In this document: piece by piece, positions 14,402 to 20,858 of the stretch
Layout of the letters: each line of letters opens with the position of its first letter
Position numbering within the stretch: the first letter of the stretch is position 1
From: Syntrophaceae bacterium PtaB.Bin038
GTDB taxonomy: Bacteria > Desulfobacterota > Syntrophia > Syntrophales > UBA2192
Assembly: GCA_002067855.1 (NCBI GenBank)
Contig: MVQS01000167.1
Location: forward strand, 1 to 21,042
Direction: 5' to 3'
Length of the DNA stretch: 21,042 nt
The notes under the pieces: model-generated
Seen by the model: the letters and a program-made list of their open reading frames with translations, nothing else
The model's database searches: none
Told to the model about the DNA's origin: nothing
Translations under genes and position numbers: made by a program

Positions 14402-14492
14402 AAGGTGAGAGGATAAGAACGTTGGACAAGGCTTCAACCCATTGCTTCCTCACCGCTCCTCCAACCTTCTCACCTTCTTCCCTTCTCAACCT
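14402..14492. repeat. Octad-repeat inverted element, copy A
   Basis: The left arm has contiguous 8-base units on the plus strand: AAGGTGAG, AGGATAAG, AACGTTGG (14402-14425). The right arm has them on the minus strand; read outward-in they are AGGTTGAG, AAGGGAAG, AAGGTGAG, AAGGTTGG (14492-14461). The arms face each other across about 35 bases, and the innermost unit of each is A-A-(G/C)-GTTGG. The element lies between the divergent hrpA and 4Fe-4S gene promoters and overlaps neither. A second element of the same design is at 19093-19191. Confidence 0.75.
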
Positions 14493-14509
14493 CGCCATGT
14501 GAGGAAGGG

Positions 14510-14539
14510 TTGTAAACGGGGCTCTTCCTCTGCTAGAAT
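14510..14539 (+). promoter_or_regulatory. Promoter of the Cys-rich 4Fe-4S protein gene
   Basis: TGCTAGAAT (14531-14539) is an extended -10 with 5 of 6 consensus bases. TTGTAA (14510-14515) is the -35 at 18-base spacing. Transcription would start near 14546, which argues against translation starting at the far-upstream in-frame ATG at 14442. Confidence 0.55.
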
Positions 14540-14573
14540 TACAATCAATGATCAAACAGTCCGGATACCGGCC

Positions 14574-15881
14574 GTGGCCCACCAGCACCTCAAGAACGCC
14601 TATCAGCGCCTCGCGGAGCGCATCAACCGGTTCCCCCAGGGGGCCCCGCCGTCGGAGCTTCTCTACGGGATCCTGCGGATGCTCTTCTCGGAGAAGGAGG
14701 CGGAGCTCGTCTCGCTGCTGCCCATCCGGCCCTTCGACGCAAGGAAGGCCGCCGCGGTCTGGAACGTGGCGGAGGGGGAGGCCGCGGGGATTCTGAACGG
14801 CCTCGCCGATCGGGGGATCCTGCTGGACATCGTGGAGAACGGCAATCGGGTCTACATCCTGCCGCCGCCGATGGCGGGCTTCTTCGAGTTCTCGCTCATG
14901 CGCCTGCGGGCCGACCTGGACCAGAAGGCCCTGAGCGCGCTGTATTACCAGTACATCAACGTTGAGGAGGACTTCATCAAGGCCCTCTTCGTGGCCGGCG
15001 AGACCCAGCTGGGCCGCGCCTTCGTGCACGAGCCGGCGCTGCCCGCCGACAGGGGCATTCACGTCCTGGACTACGAGCGCGCGAGCCGCGTCATCCAGAC
15101 GGCCTCCCACATCGGGATCGCCATGTGCTACTGCCGGCACAAGATGGGCCACGTGGGGAGGGCCTGCGACGCCCCCATGGACATCTGCATGACCTTCAAC
15201 CGCGCCGCCGACTCCCTCATCCGCCACGGGATCGTCCGTCCCGTGACGGTGTCGGAGTGCATGGGACTTCTGGAGCGGGCCTACGAGCACAACCTCGTTC
15301 AGTTCGGCGAGAACGTGCAGCGCCAGGTGAGTTTCATCTGCAACTGCTGCGGGTGCTGCTGCGAGGCCATGATCGCCGCCCGCAAGTTCGCCCACCTGCA
15401 CCCGGTCCACACGACCAACTTCATCCCCGTTGTGGACGAAGGAAAATGCACGGGCTGCGGCCGGTGCGTCGGCGTCTGCCCCATCGGGGCCGTGGCCCTC
15501 GTCTCCGCCGCGGACCCGAAGAATCGAACGAAGAAGAAGGCCCGCATCGACGTGGACGCCTGCCTGGGGTGCGGCGTGTGCGTTCGGAGCTGCACGGCGG
15601 GCGCCATGGCGCTCGCAGGCCGCCCCAAACGGGTGATCACGCCCGTCGACTCGGCCCGCAGGCTGCTCCTCATGGCCGTGGAGCGCGGAAAGCTGCAGAA
15701 CCTGATCTTCGACACCCAGGCCCTGCGGAGCCACAGGGTGATGGCGTCCATCCTGGGGGCCATCCTGAGGCTGCCCCCGGTGAAGCGGGCGCTTGCCTCG
15801 AGTCAGATGAACTCCCGGTACCTCGACCGCCTCATCGACCGCTACGACGAATACAGGCTTGCGGAACGCGGCGATGCGTGA
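14574..15881 (+). CDS. Cys-rich dicluster 4Fe-4S protein
   Basis: A 435-residue iron-sulfur protein. The frame stays open to an ATG at 14442, but that runs through the octad-repeat element and the promoter, so I favour the GTG at 14574 (weak ribosome site). The N-terminal half is helical and may hold a winged-helix-like segment. Then come CYCRHKMGHVGRACDAPMDIC (cysteines 185, 187, 198, 205) and CNCCGCCC (256-263), with six cysteines in eight residues. The C-terminal ferredoxin domain has two classic motifs: C292-C295-C298-C302 and C330-C333-C336-C340. It is probably a cytoplasmic electron-transfer or redox-sensing protein; no signal peptide or membrane segment is seen. The extra cysteines suggest a third metal site. 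Its redox partner is unknown, and the downstream genes are not obviously related. Confidence 0.85.
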   Translation: MAHQHLKNAYQRLAERINRFPQGAPPSELLYGILRMLFSEKEAELVSLLPIRPFDARKAAAVWNVAEGEAAGILNGLADRGILLDIVENGNRVYILPPPMAGFFEFSLMRLRADLDQKALSALYYQYINVEEDFIKALFVAGETQLGRAFVHEPALPADRGIHVLDYERASRVIQTASHIGIAMCYCRHKMGHVGRACDAPMDICMTFNRAADSLIRHGIVRPVTVSECMGLLERAYEHNLVQFGENVQRQVSFICNCCGCCCEAMIAARKFAHLHPVHTTNFIPVVDEGKCTGCGRCVGVCPIGAVALVSAADPKNRTKKKARIDVDACLGCGVCVRSCTAGAMALAGRPKRVITPVDSARRLLLMAVERGKLQNLIFDTQALRSHRVMASILGAILRLPPVKRALASSQMNSRYLDRLIDRYDEYRLAERGDA

Positions 15882-15933
15882 GATACATACGGGGCGCATT
15901 GCCGAGGACGCACAACCCGAAAGGACGAGGTCC

Positions 15934-16377
15934 ATGGAAAACGCCGGACGCCGAAACCTGCTGTGCCTTCTCCTGATTCCCGCCCTGGTCGGGTGTGCCG
16001 GCGTCCTGCAGGATGAGGCCGCAAAGGCCCCGGAACCGCCGGTCCCCCGGGAGATCGCGGCCCCGGCGGCTCCCATCCCGGACGAGGCGGAGACGGTTCG
16101 CCTGCAGGGCAAGGAAATGCTTCTCGGCAAGTGGCGGCGCGATGCGCCGGGGGGCGACACGATCGAATTCCTCGACGACGGGACGGTCAACTTTTTCAGC
16201 GCGGTGGAGAAGAGGGCCTACCCCGGCAGCTACCGCGTTCTTGACAAGGACAAGCTCGAAATCGTAATGAAGAGCGGGGCCCCCCTGACGTGGGGGTACG
16301 CCGTGACACGGGGGGAATTGACCCTTACCACCCCGACGGGGGTGGGCATGAAGTACAAGCGTTCCCGCGGCAAATAG
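15934..16377 (+). CDS. Small lipoprotein of unknown function
   Basis: A 147-residue predicted lipoprotein. The signal peptide has a basic N-region (MENAGRR), a hydrophobic core (NLLCLLLIPALVG) and the lipobox LVGC, with the lipidated cysteine at residue 21. A Pro/Ala-rich linker follows (KAPEPPVPREIAAPAAP), then a compact beta-rich domain (about 65-147; GKWRRDAPGGDTIEFLDDGT) that resembles lipocalin-like or 'GxW' domains reporting fit of a small ligand; no ligand can be named. The start at 15934 has AAGGACGAGG just before it; a longer frame beginning at 15859 overlaps the preceding gene and would bury the signal peptide. It begins 52 bases after the 4Fe-4S gene and may share its transcript. 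Confidence 0.75.
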   Translation: MENAGRRNLLCLLLIPALVGCAGVLQDEAAKAPEPPVPREIAAPAAPIPDEAETVRLQGKEMLLGKWRRDAPGGDTIEFLDDGTVNFFSAVEKRAYPGSYRVLDKDKLEIVMKSGAPLTWGYAVTRGELTLTTPTGVGMKYKRSRGK

Positions 16378-16414
16378 GAGATTCGACCTCTTGCAGAGCC
16401 GGCCCGGCGGGCCG

Positions 16415-16440
16415 CAAGGCACACCGCCCGGGATGCCTTG
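16415..16440. other. Hairpin between the lipoprotein and methyltransferase genes
   Basis: CAAGGCA (16415-16421) and TGCCTTG (16434-16440) form a perfect 7-bp stem with a 12-base loop, 37 bases after the lipoprotein stop. There is no T-tract, so it could be a factor-dependent 3' end, an mRNA-stability element or chance. Confidence 0.3.
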
Positions 16441-16516
16441 TGGGACTCCCCTGTGGAAGTTCTGCAGGGCCGGGCCCAGATCCTCCGCGAGCCGACGACA
16501 ATTCCGGAGCTTGATG

Positions 16517-17080
16517 ATGGATGCCTTTGCCTATCTGAGCAATCTGCTGCAGGACCGATACATCGCTTCCGTGATGCCCACCTCCCGCTTCGCCGTGGAA
16601 AAAATCTGCTCCCGGATCGACCCTGCAGAGGCGAGGGTCGTCATCGAATACGGGCCCGGCACCGGAGTGTTTACCGAGGCCCTCCTGCGGCGGATGAGAT
16701 CCGGGTCCCGCTTGATCGCCATCGAGCGAAACAAGGCCCTGTTCAGCCTCCTGCGCGAGAACTGCAAAGACCCGAGACTGCGGCTCCACAACGACTGCGC
16801 GGGAAACGTTCTCGACATCCTCCGGGGTTCCGGCACGGAGACGGCGGACTACGTGCTCTCGGGGATTCCATTTTCCTTCCTTCCGGCCAAAGTGCGTGTC
16901 GATCTTCTCCGGAATACCCACCGCATCCTTCGACCGGGCGGCAAATTCCTCGCCTACCAGACGTTTTATCAACCCCCCGGTTGCCTGCGGACGCCCCTTC
17001 GGGAAATCTTCTCCGAAGTCAGAACCGAATACGCCGTCCTGTGCGTACCCCCTCTCCTTGTCCTCGAGGCGACCAGGTGA
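16517..17080 (+). CDS. SAM-dependent methyltransferase, PmtA-like (phospholipid N-methyltransferase family)
   Basis: A 187-residue class I methyltransferase. Motif I is VIEYGPGTGVFTEALL (SAM-binding loop at about 43-50), the acidic residue binding the SAM ribose is E70 (LIAIERN), motif IV is VLSGIPFSFLP (113-123), and ILRPGGKFLAYQTFYQ (137-152) is the later strand. The whole pattern fits the PmtA-type family (COG3963), which is related to rRNA dimethyladenosine transferases and methylates phosphatidylethanolamine. True phospholipid activity is not proven. ATGs occur at 16514 and 16517; CGGAG at 16505-16509 gives 7-base spacing to the second, which I prefer. Longer in-frame starts lack ribosome sites. 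A terminator follows the stop. Confidence 0.8.
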   Translation: MDAFAYLSNLLQDRYIASVMPTSRFAVEKICSRIDPAEARVVIEYGPGTGVFTEALLRRMRSGSRLIAIERNKALFSLLRENCKDPRLRLHNDCAGNVLDILRGSGTETADYVLSGIPFSFLPAKVRVDLLRNTHRILRPGGKFLAYQTFYQPPGCLRTPLREIFSEVRTEYAVLCVPPLLVLEATR

Positions 17081-17097
17081 CCGCGGCATTCCGGGTG

Positions 17098-17128
17098 ATT
17101 CCCGTTTCGTTCCGGGGGTATGTTTTTT
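17098..17128 (+). terminator. Rho-independent terminator after the methyltransferase gene
   Basis: ATTCCCG (17098-17104) pairs with CGGGGGT (17113-17119), including two G-U pairs, around an 8-base loop. ATG and a run of six T (17123-17128) follow. Confidence 0.55.
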
Positions 17129-17241
17129 GCAATTCCTTAAGGTTTCCCTCGGCGATCCGATGTGTGAGAGGGAACAGATGATTCCTGAAGGCAGGGTACG
17201 GACCGGCATCGTCCGGTCGGGCCCGCAGCCAGGAGGGTCGG

Positions 17242-17328
17242 TTGAAACGAAAAGCGATCTATTGGTTATTCTGGCTTGCTCTCGTGGGGGGACTGCTGTT
17301 TTCCGTGACCCACACGGTCCTTTCGTAG
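17242..17328 (+). CDS. Possible 28-residue single-span membrane peptide (TTG start)
   Basis: A 28-codon frame begins at TTG with AGGAGG (17231-17236) five bases before it, and ends at TAG. The peptide has a basic start (LKRK) followed by about 20 mostly hydrophobic residues (AIYWLFWLALVGGLLFS), then THTVLS. The layout is that of a small inner-membrane protein with its N-terminus inside. No ATG or GTG lies upstream in frame before the stop at 17179. It stands alone in a 585-base gene-poor stretch, after a terminator. Such short frames arise by chance, but the combined ribosome site, basic start and uninterrupted hydrophobic segment make this one worth listing. Confidence 0.4.
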   Translation: MKRKAIYWLFWLALVGGLLFSVTHTVLS

Positions 17329-17532
17329 TGACCCTTCCGGGGGGTGAAAACCGGGACGGCCGGGCAGGGGGACCGGAGGACCGATTTGCGTTCTTCCGAC
17401 CCCGCGACAGGGTCCTGCGGGCCCGCGAAGCCCCCGCCTCATTGAAGTCCAACCATCTGGAATCATTGGGGGAGTCCACCATCTTTTTTTTCTCGACAGT
17501 CCTTCCGAAATGCGATAACCTTCAGCCATCCA
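17329..17532. other. Gene-poor stretch
   Basis: No convincing gene is seen on either strand; the longer open frames here have no ribosome site and no protein-like composition. A run of eight T (17484-17491) is preceded only by a 4-bp stem, so I do not call it a terminator. Confidence 0.5.
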
Positions 17533-17570
17533 TGATATGAAACCAACACGAAAGGGGGTCTGTCATATCA
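17533..17570. repeat. Inverted repeat TGATATGA/TCATATCA
   Basis: A perfect 8-bp AT-rich inverted repeat (17533-17540 and 17563-17570) around 22 bases, standing out from the GC-rich surroundings. It lies upstream of the 17666 gene and next to a foldable leader, so it may be an operator or the outer stem of a leader RNA. Confidence 0.4.
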
Positions 17571-17577
17571 GGATGTG

Positions 17578-17633
17578 AAGCCCTGCGGCCCTCCCGGCGT
17601 GCGCCGGATGAGCCGGTTTCGGCGCATGGGCTT
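17578..17633 (+). promoter_or_regulatory. Candidate structured leader RNA (three-way junction)
   Basis: A closing stem pairs 17578-17587 (AAGCCCTGCG) with 17623-17633 (CGCATGGGCTT): 10 bp with a one-base bulge. Inside are hairpin CCGGC-GTGC-GCCGG (17594-17607) and hairpin CCG-GTTT-CGG (17613-17622). The ribosome-binding site GGAGG of the 17666 gene lies about 20 bases further on. I do not recognise a known riboswitch class. Confidence 0.35.
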
Positions 17634-17665
17634 TACGTTCGATTGCGACAGGAGGTCATTCAAAC

Positions 17666-19054
17666 ATGTCAACGGTTGATCGCGGAGGTCCAACCGCCGG
17701 GCAGGGCGGCTTGCCCGAAAACCGGGCAGCCCGGGTCATCGACTTCGATCTCGCCCGTTGTCGGAGGATCATTTCCGATCTCCACTACAGGCTCACCCGC
17801 TTTTCCAATTCCGACCGGTTTTACGAGGAATACGAACTCGCCCTCTACGAGTACTTCGAGGGGCGGGGCGTTTACGGCGAAGACGAAGACGAACTCTACG
17901 ACAACTTCCAGAGCGAGGAAGAGTTCTCCAGGTTCCTCTCCTGGTACTCGCTGTACTTCGTCACCGACGAGTACGACAAGACCTTCCCCGAACTGTACCT
18001 GGATCGCCGGAAAAACCAGCTTTCCTCGCTGGAACGGGAGATCCTGCAGAGTTATTCCCGTTCCGTGCTGAGCGTCTACGAGGTCCAGCGGATCGACCCG
18101 GGGCAAGGGGTCGAGATCCGCGACATTTTTGCCGACCGGGTGTTCACCCTCGTCGACGCGTTCGCCGCGAAGACCCTGTGCAAATGGGACCTGCTCTACG
18201 GCGGGCTCATCGAGATCCGCGGCTACCAGCTGCTCGGGGGCATGCCCATCACCGTGATCCCCCAGAAACTCCGGCGGTTCATCGAGATCAACCTTCTCGA
18301 GATCTACAAAGAGGAGAGGGAGAACTACCGCAACTTCCGCGACTACCTCAAGCGCGCCTCGGCCGAGATCTGCGCCCTTGTCGAGAATGCCGTGCACAAC
18401 GCCGAGCGGCCCGAGACGCCCGCCGACCCCGAGGGCGACAGGTCCACCCTCACGAGCCTCCTGTACCGGGTGGACGACTACGGCGCCTTTCTCGACACCA
18501 TCGAGCGGTCCCCCGTGTTTGCGGCCTTGGAGCCGCGGAAACCCGGCGCGACCCTGCCTGCGAAAGTGCTTCGCTTCCACTGGCTTCAGCGGGAGGGAAC
18601 GAAAGGGTCTCTTCAGAGCGCCCCGGGCACCCTCTTCCTGAAGCGGGATTCCCTCGTGGCCCAGTGCACGTCGGCAAAGCGGGCGGAGACCCTGCGCACC
18701 GTCCTGGACAGGATGTTCGGGACGGCCATCGCCTACCGGACAACCGTCCACAAGAGCGTTGAGAAGCCGGCCGAACCGGCCGCAACGGAACAGTCCGCCG
18801 GCTTCGCCGAGGGCGCGTCGATCGGCCGCGAGGCGACATCCCGGCCCTTCGAGAACTGGATCGACGAGAAGATCTCGGCCATCGGCAACATCACCCCGCG
18901 GGAGGCCGTCAAGACCCCCGAGGGGAAACGCCGCCTGATCGATCTTCTCAAGGACTTCGAAAACCAGAACGAACGGGCCCTCCGCAGGGGGCTGAAGGGC
19001 CAGGACGCCGTCTTTTTCCCCGTCGAGCAGATACGCAAGGAACTGGGACTGTAG
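17666..19054 (+). CDS. Uncharacterised protein resembling SEC-C-associated families
   Basis: A 462-residue cytoplasmic protein of unknown function. After a variable N-terminus, VIDFDLARCRRIISDLHYRL begins a helical, very acidic and Tyr-rich domain (about 24-110; YEEYELALYEYFEGRG). A middle part (SRFLSWYSLYFVTDEY..., VLSVYEVQRIDPGQGVEIRDIF, LLYGGLIEIRGYQLLGGMPI) has the order typical of a domain found with SEC-C zinc motifs. Near the C-terminus, WIDEKISAIGNITPREAVKTPEGK (broken here only by memory of the family: W..x..I.AlG..TPREA..TPEG) matches a motif from the same families. No SEC-C cysteine cluster is present. GGAGG lies 10 bases before the ATG. Role cannot be assigned; family likeness is from memory. 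Confidence 0.6.
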   Translation: MSTVDRGGPTAGQGGLPENRAARVIDFDLARCRRIISDLHYRLTRFSNSDRFYEEYELALYEYFEGRGVYGEDEDELYDNFQSEEEFSRFLSWYSLYFVTDEYDKTFPELYLDRRKNQLSSLEREILQSYSRSVLSVYEVQRIDPGQGVEIRDIFADRVFTLVDAFAAKTLCKWDLLYGGLIEIRGYQLLGGMPITVIPQKLRRFIEINLLEIYKEERENYRNFRDYLKRASAEICALVENAVHNAERPETPADPEGDRSTLTSLLYRVDDYGAFLDTIERSPVFAALEPRKPGATLPAKVLRFHWLQREGTKGSLQSAPGTLFLKRDSLVAQCTSAKRAETLRTVLDRMFGTAIAYRTTVHKSVEKPAEPAATEQSAGFAEGASIGREATSRPFENWIDEKISAIGNITPREAVKTPEGKRRLIDLLKDFENQNERALRRGLKGQDAVFFPVEQIRKELGL

Positions 19055-19092
19055 CGGCTGCGCGGCGTTTGGCGGTCCTTCCGGAGAATGCG

Positions 19093-19191
19093 AACGTGAG
19101 AGGGTAAGAGGGTGAGAAGGTTGGAGAAGCTGACGGTCAAACGAAGGCTCTCGGCTTTTCCGACCTTCTTACCCTCAAACCTTCTTACCTT
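19093..19191. repeat. Octad-repeat inverted element, copy B
   Basis: The left arm has four contiguous 8-base units: AACGTGAG, AGGGTAAG, AGGGTGAG, AAGGTTGG (19093-19124), then AGAAGC. The right arm read on the minus strand has AAGGTAAG, AAGGTTTG, AGGGTAAG, AAGGTCGG (19191-19160), then AAAAGC. The arms align without gaps, giving a hairpin of about 38 imperfect base pairs with a 23-base loop (19131-19153). It fills most of the 202-base gap between the 17666 gene and the YYxxGxL-repeat gene. Confidence 0.8.
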
Positions 19192-19256
19192 CTGCGTTGA
19201 AGCGTAGCCCCTATCCAACCAACGTCCATACCTTCAAGGAATCGAACCGGACGACC

Positions 19257-19985
19257 ATGAAGTGGGATCTCTTTGCCCCCAAACGCAAGGACGGGGAGCA
19301 CCTCTCCTATTACAGCAAGGGAAAGCTCCGGGAGCGGCGCAACTACCTCAAGGGAAAGCTCAACGGGATCTACGAATCCTACTACGAGAACGGTCAGCTG
19401 CTCGTGCGCATGTCCTTCAAGGACGGGCAGCGTCACGGGGAGGCAGTCTCGTACTATCGCGACGGGAAAGTTCGGGAGAAGTGCACCTTCGAGAAGGAGA
19501 AGTTCGTCGGCGAGTACACGTCGTACTACGAGACGGGGCAGCTCCGGGAAAAGGAGTTCTACAACCGGAACGGCAGGCTCGAGGGCGAGTATCTCCTGTA
19601 CTACCGAAACGGCCAGCTCAAGGAAAAGGAGACCTACCTCGACGGGAAGCTCGAGGGCGATTACGTCTCATATTACAAGAACGGCCAGGTGAGGGAGAAG
19701 GGGACGTTCCGCGGCGACAAGAGGGAGGGGCCCTACGCCTCCTTTGACCGGGACGGACGTCTCTTGGAGAAGGCCGTCTTCAAGGGGGGAAAGCCGGTGG
19801 GCACCCACACCCTCCTTGCCGCCGGGACGGCGGCGGCCCTGACCGTCGGGCAGGGCGACGAGGACCTCGACGAAAACGAGTTCGACCGGATGCTCCGGAA
19901 ACTGGGCGATTTCGAGAAGAAGGGCGGGGACGGCGCAACGCCGAACGCCGGGGGGGCCGGGGATGACGACGAGGAGGACGACTGA
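19257..19985 (+). CDS. YYxxGxL-repeat (MORN-like/YwqK-like) protein
   Basis: A 242-residue protein built of about seven tandem repeats of 22-25 residues (residues about 12-180), each like G-x-Y-x-S-YY-x-N-G-Q-L-(R/K)-E-K plus a short strand ending in DGK. This is the beta-hairpin repeat annotated as MORN-2 or, by analogy, 'YwqK family antitoxin'. The C-terminus is low-complexity and strongly acidic (GDDDEEDD). No signal peptide is seen, so it is probably cytoplasmic. The ATG at 19257 is chosen because the only longer start (TTG 19197) lies in the octad-repeat element; its ribosome site is weak. The stop overlaps the next ATG in TGATG, so this protein and the universal stress protein are translationally coupled. 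No toxin gene is adjacent, so an antitoxin role is not supported. Confidence 0.8.
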   Translation: MKWDLFAPKRKDGEHLSYYSKGKLRERRNYLKGKLNGIYESYYENGQLLVRMSFKDGQRHGEAVSYYRDGKVREKCTFEKEKFVGEYTSYYETGQLREKEFYNRNGRLEGEYLLYYRNGQLKEKETYLDGKLEGDYVSYYKNGQVREKGTFRGDKREGPYASFDRDGRLLEKAVFKGGKPVGTHTLLAAGTAAALTVGQGDEDLDENEFDRMLRKLGDFEKKGGDGATPNAGGAGDDDEEDD

Positions 19986-20824
19986 TGTTCCGGGACATTC
20001 TCATCCCCACGGACGGCTCCGACTACAGCCTGACGGCGCTTGAGTACGGCATCTATATCGCGAAGAAGCTCGACGCCCGCCTCACGGGCCTCCACGTGAT
20101 CGACATCAAGGTGCTCCAGGGACCCGTGCTCAACGACATCTGCAGCGCGGCGAGCCTCTGCCCGGGCCCCGAATTCTTCTCGGTCATCGAAAAGGCCCTC
20201 CAGGCGCGCGCCGACAACATCCTGGGGGAGTTCCGCAGGCGCTGCGAGGCGCAGGGGCTCAAGCCCGACGTGCGGAAGGTCACGGGGATCATCGACGAGG
20301 AGATCGTCCGAGAGGGGCAGGGTGCAGACCTCATCCTGCTGGCCCAGCGGGGCGAGCACTATCCCCTGAGCCGCAGCGTGCTGCTGGGCTCGACGGCCGA
20401 GGCGGTGGTGCGGAAGGCCGGCAAGCCCGTCCTGGTGACGCCGGCGAAGTTCATCGAGATCGAGAGCATGGGCATCGCCTACGACGGCAGCCCCCCCGCC
20501 GATCGCGCCCTGAAGATCGCCGCCGAGCTCTCCGACAAGGCCCGCTGGCCGCTCACGGTGCTCATCGTGACGGACCAGGCCGGTCTCTCGGTGGATTTGA
20601 GCGCGAAGGTGGAGGCCGCCCTGGACGAAACTCTCATCGACAGGGACACGATCATTCTCGGGGGGAAAGAGGAAAAGGAGATCCTCAAGTTCATCGAGGA
20701 GGGGGCCGTGGAGCTGATGCTGATGGGGACCCACGGGCACAGCCGCTTCAAGGAGCTCCTGCTCGGGAGCACCACCTCCCACGTCGTGCGCAAGAGCCGC
20801 ATCCCCATCCTGCTGACGCGCTAG
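19985..20824 (+). CDS. Tandem-domain universal stress protein
   Basis: A 279-residue protein with two UspA domains. The first (1-150) begins FRDILIPTDGSDYSLTALEYG and contains LILLAQRGEHYPLSRSVLLGSTAEAVV. The second (about 157-279) begins MGIAYDGSPPADRALKIA and contains MLMGTHGHSRFKELLLGSTTSHVV. The second carries the full G-x2-G-x9-G-(S/T) ATP-binding signature; in the first, the region reads RGEHYPLSRSVLLGST, with the early glycine pattern altered, so only the second may bind ATP well (inference). Such proteins act in the cytoplasm in survival under starvation, redox or heat stress. Translation is coupled to the preceding repeat protein through TGATG. It converges on surE with a 34-base gap, in which I see no terminator. 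Confidence 0.93.
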   Translation: MFRDILIPTDGSDYSLTALEYGIYIAKKLDARLTGLHVIDIKVLQGPVLNDICSAASLCPGPEFFSVIEKALQARADNILGEFRRRCEAQGLKPDVRKVTGIIDEEIVREGQGADLILLAQRGEHYPLSRSVLLGSTAEAVVRKAGKPVLVTPAKFIEIESMGIAYDGSPPADRALKIAAELSDKARWPLTVLIVTDQAGLSVDLSAKVEAALDETLIDRDTIILGGKEEKEILKFIEEGAVELMLMGTHGHSRFKELLLGSTTSHVVRKSRIPILLTR

Positions 20825-20858
20825 CTTTTACTCCATCATTCCAATCGGCGACATTCCT

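Noticed and set aside
14442..14573. N-terminal extension of the 4Fe-4S protein from the ATG at 14442
   Set aside because: It would be encoded by the octad repeat and the promoter region; its residues are low-complexity and it has no ribosome site.
19093..19191. CRISPR array or ordinary terminator at the octad-repeat element
   Set aside because: The repeats are 8 bases, contiguous and inverted around a centre, with no spacers; and the hairpin arms are too long and imperfect, with no T-tract, for a simple terminator.
19257..19985. Toxin-antitoxin module based on the YwqK-like repeat protein
   Set aside because: The partner gene is a universal stress protein with intact UspA motifs; no toxin-like gene is adjacent.
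20825..20858. Terminator between the convergent universal stress protein gene and surE
   Set aside because: The 34-base gap contains no stem of useful length.
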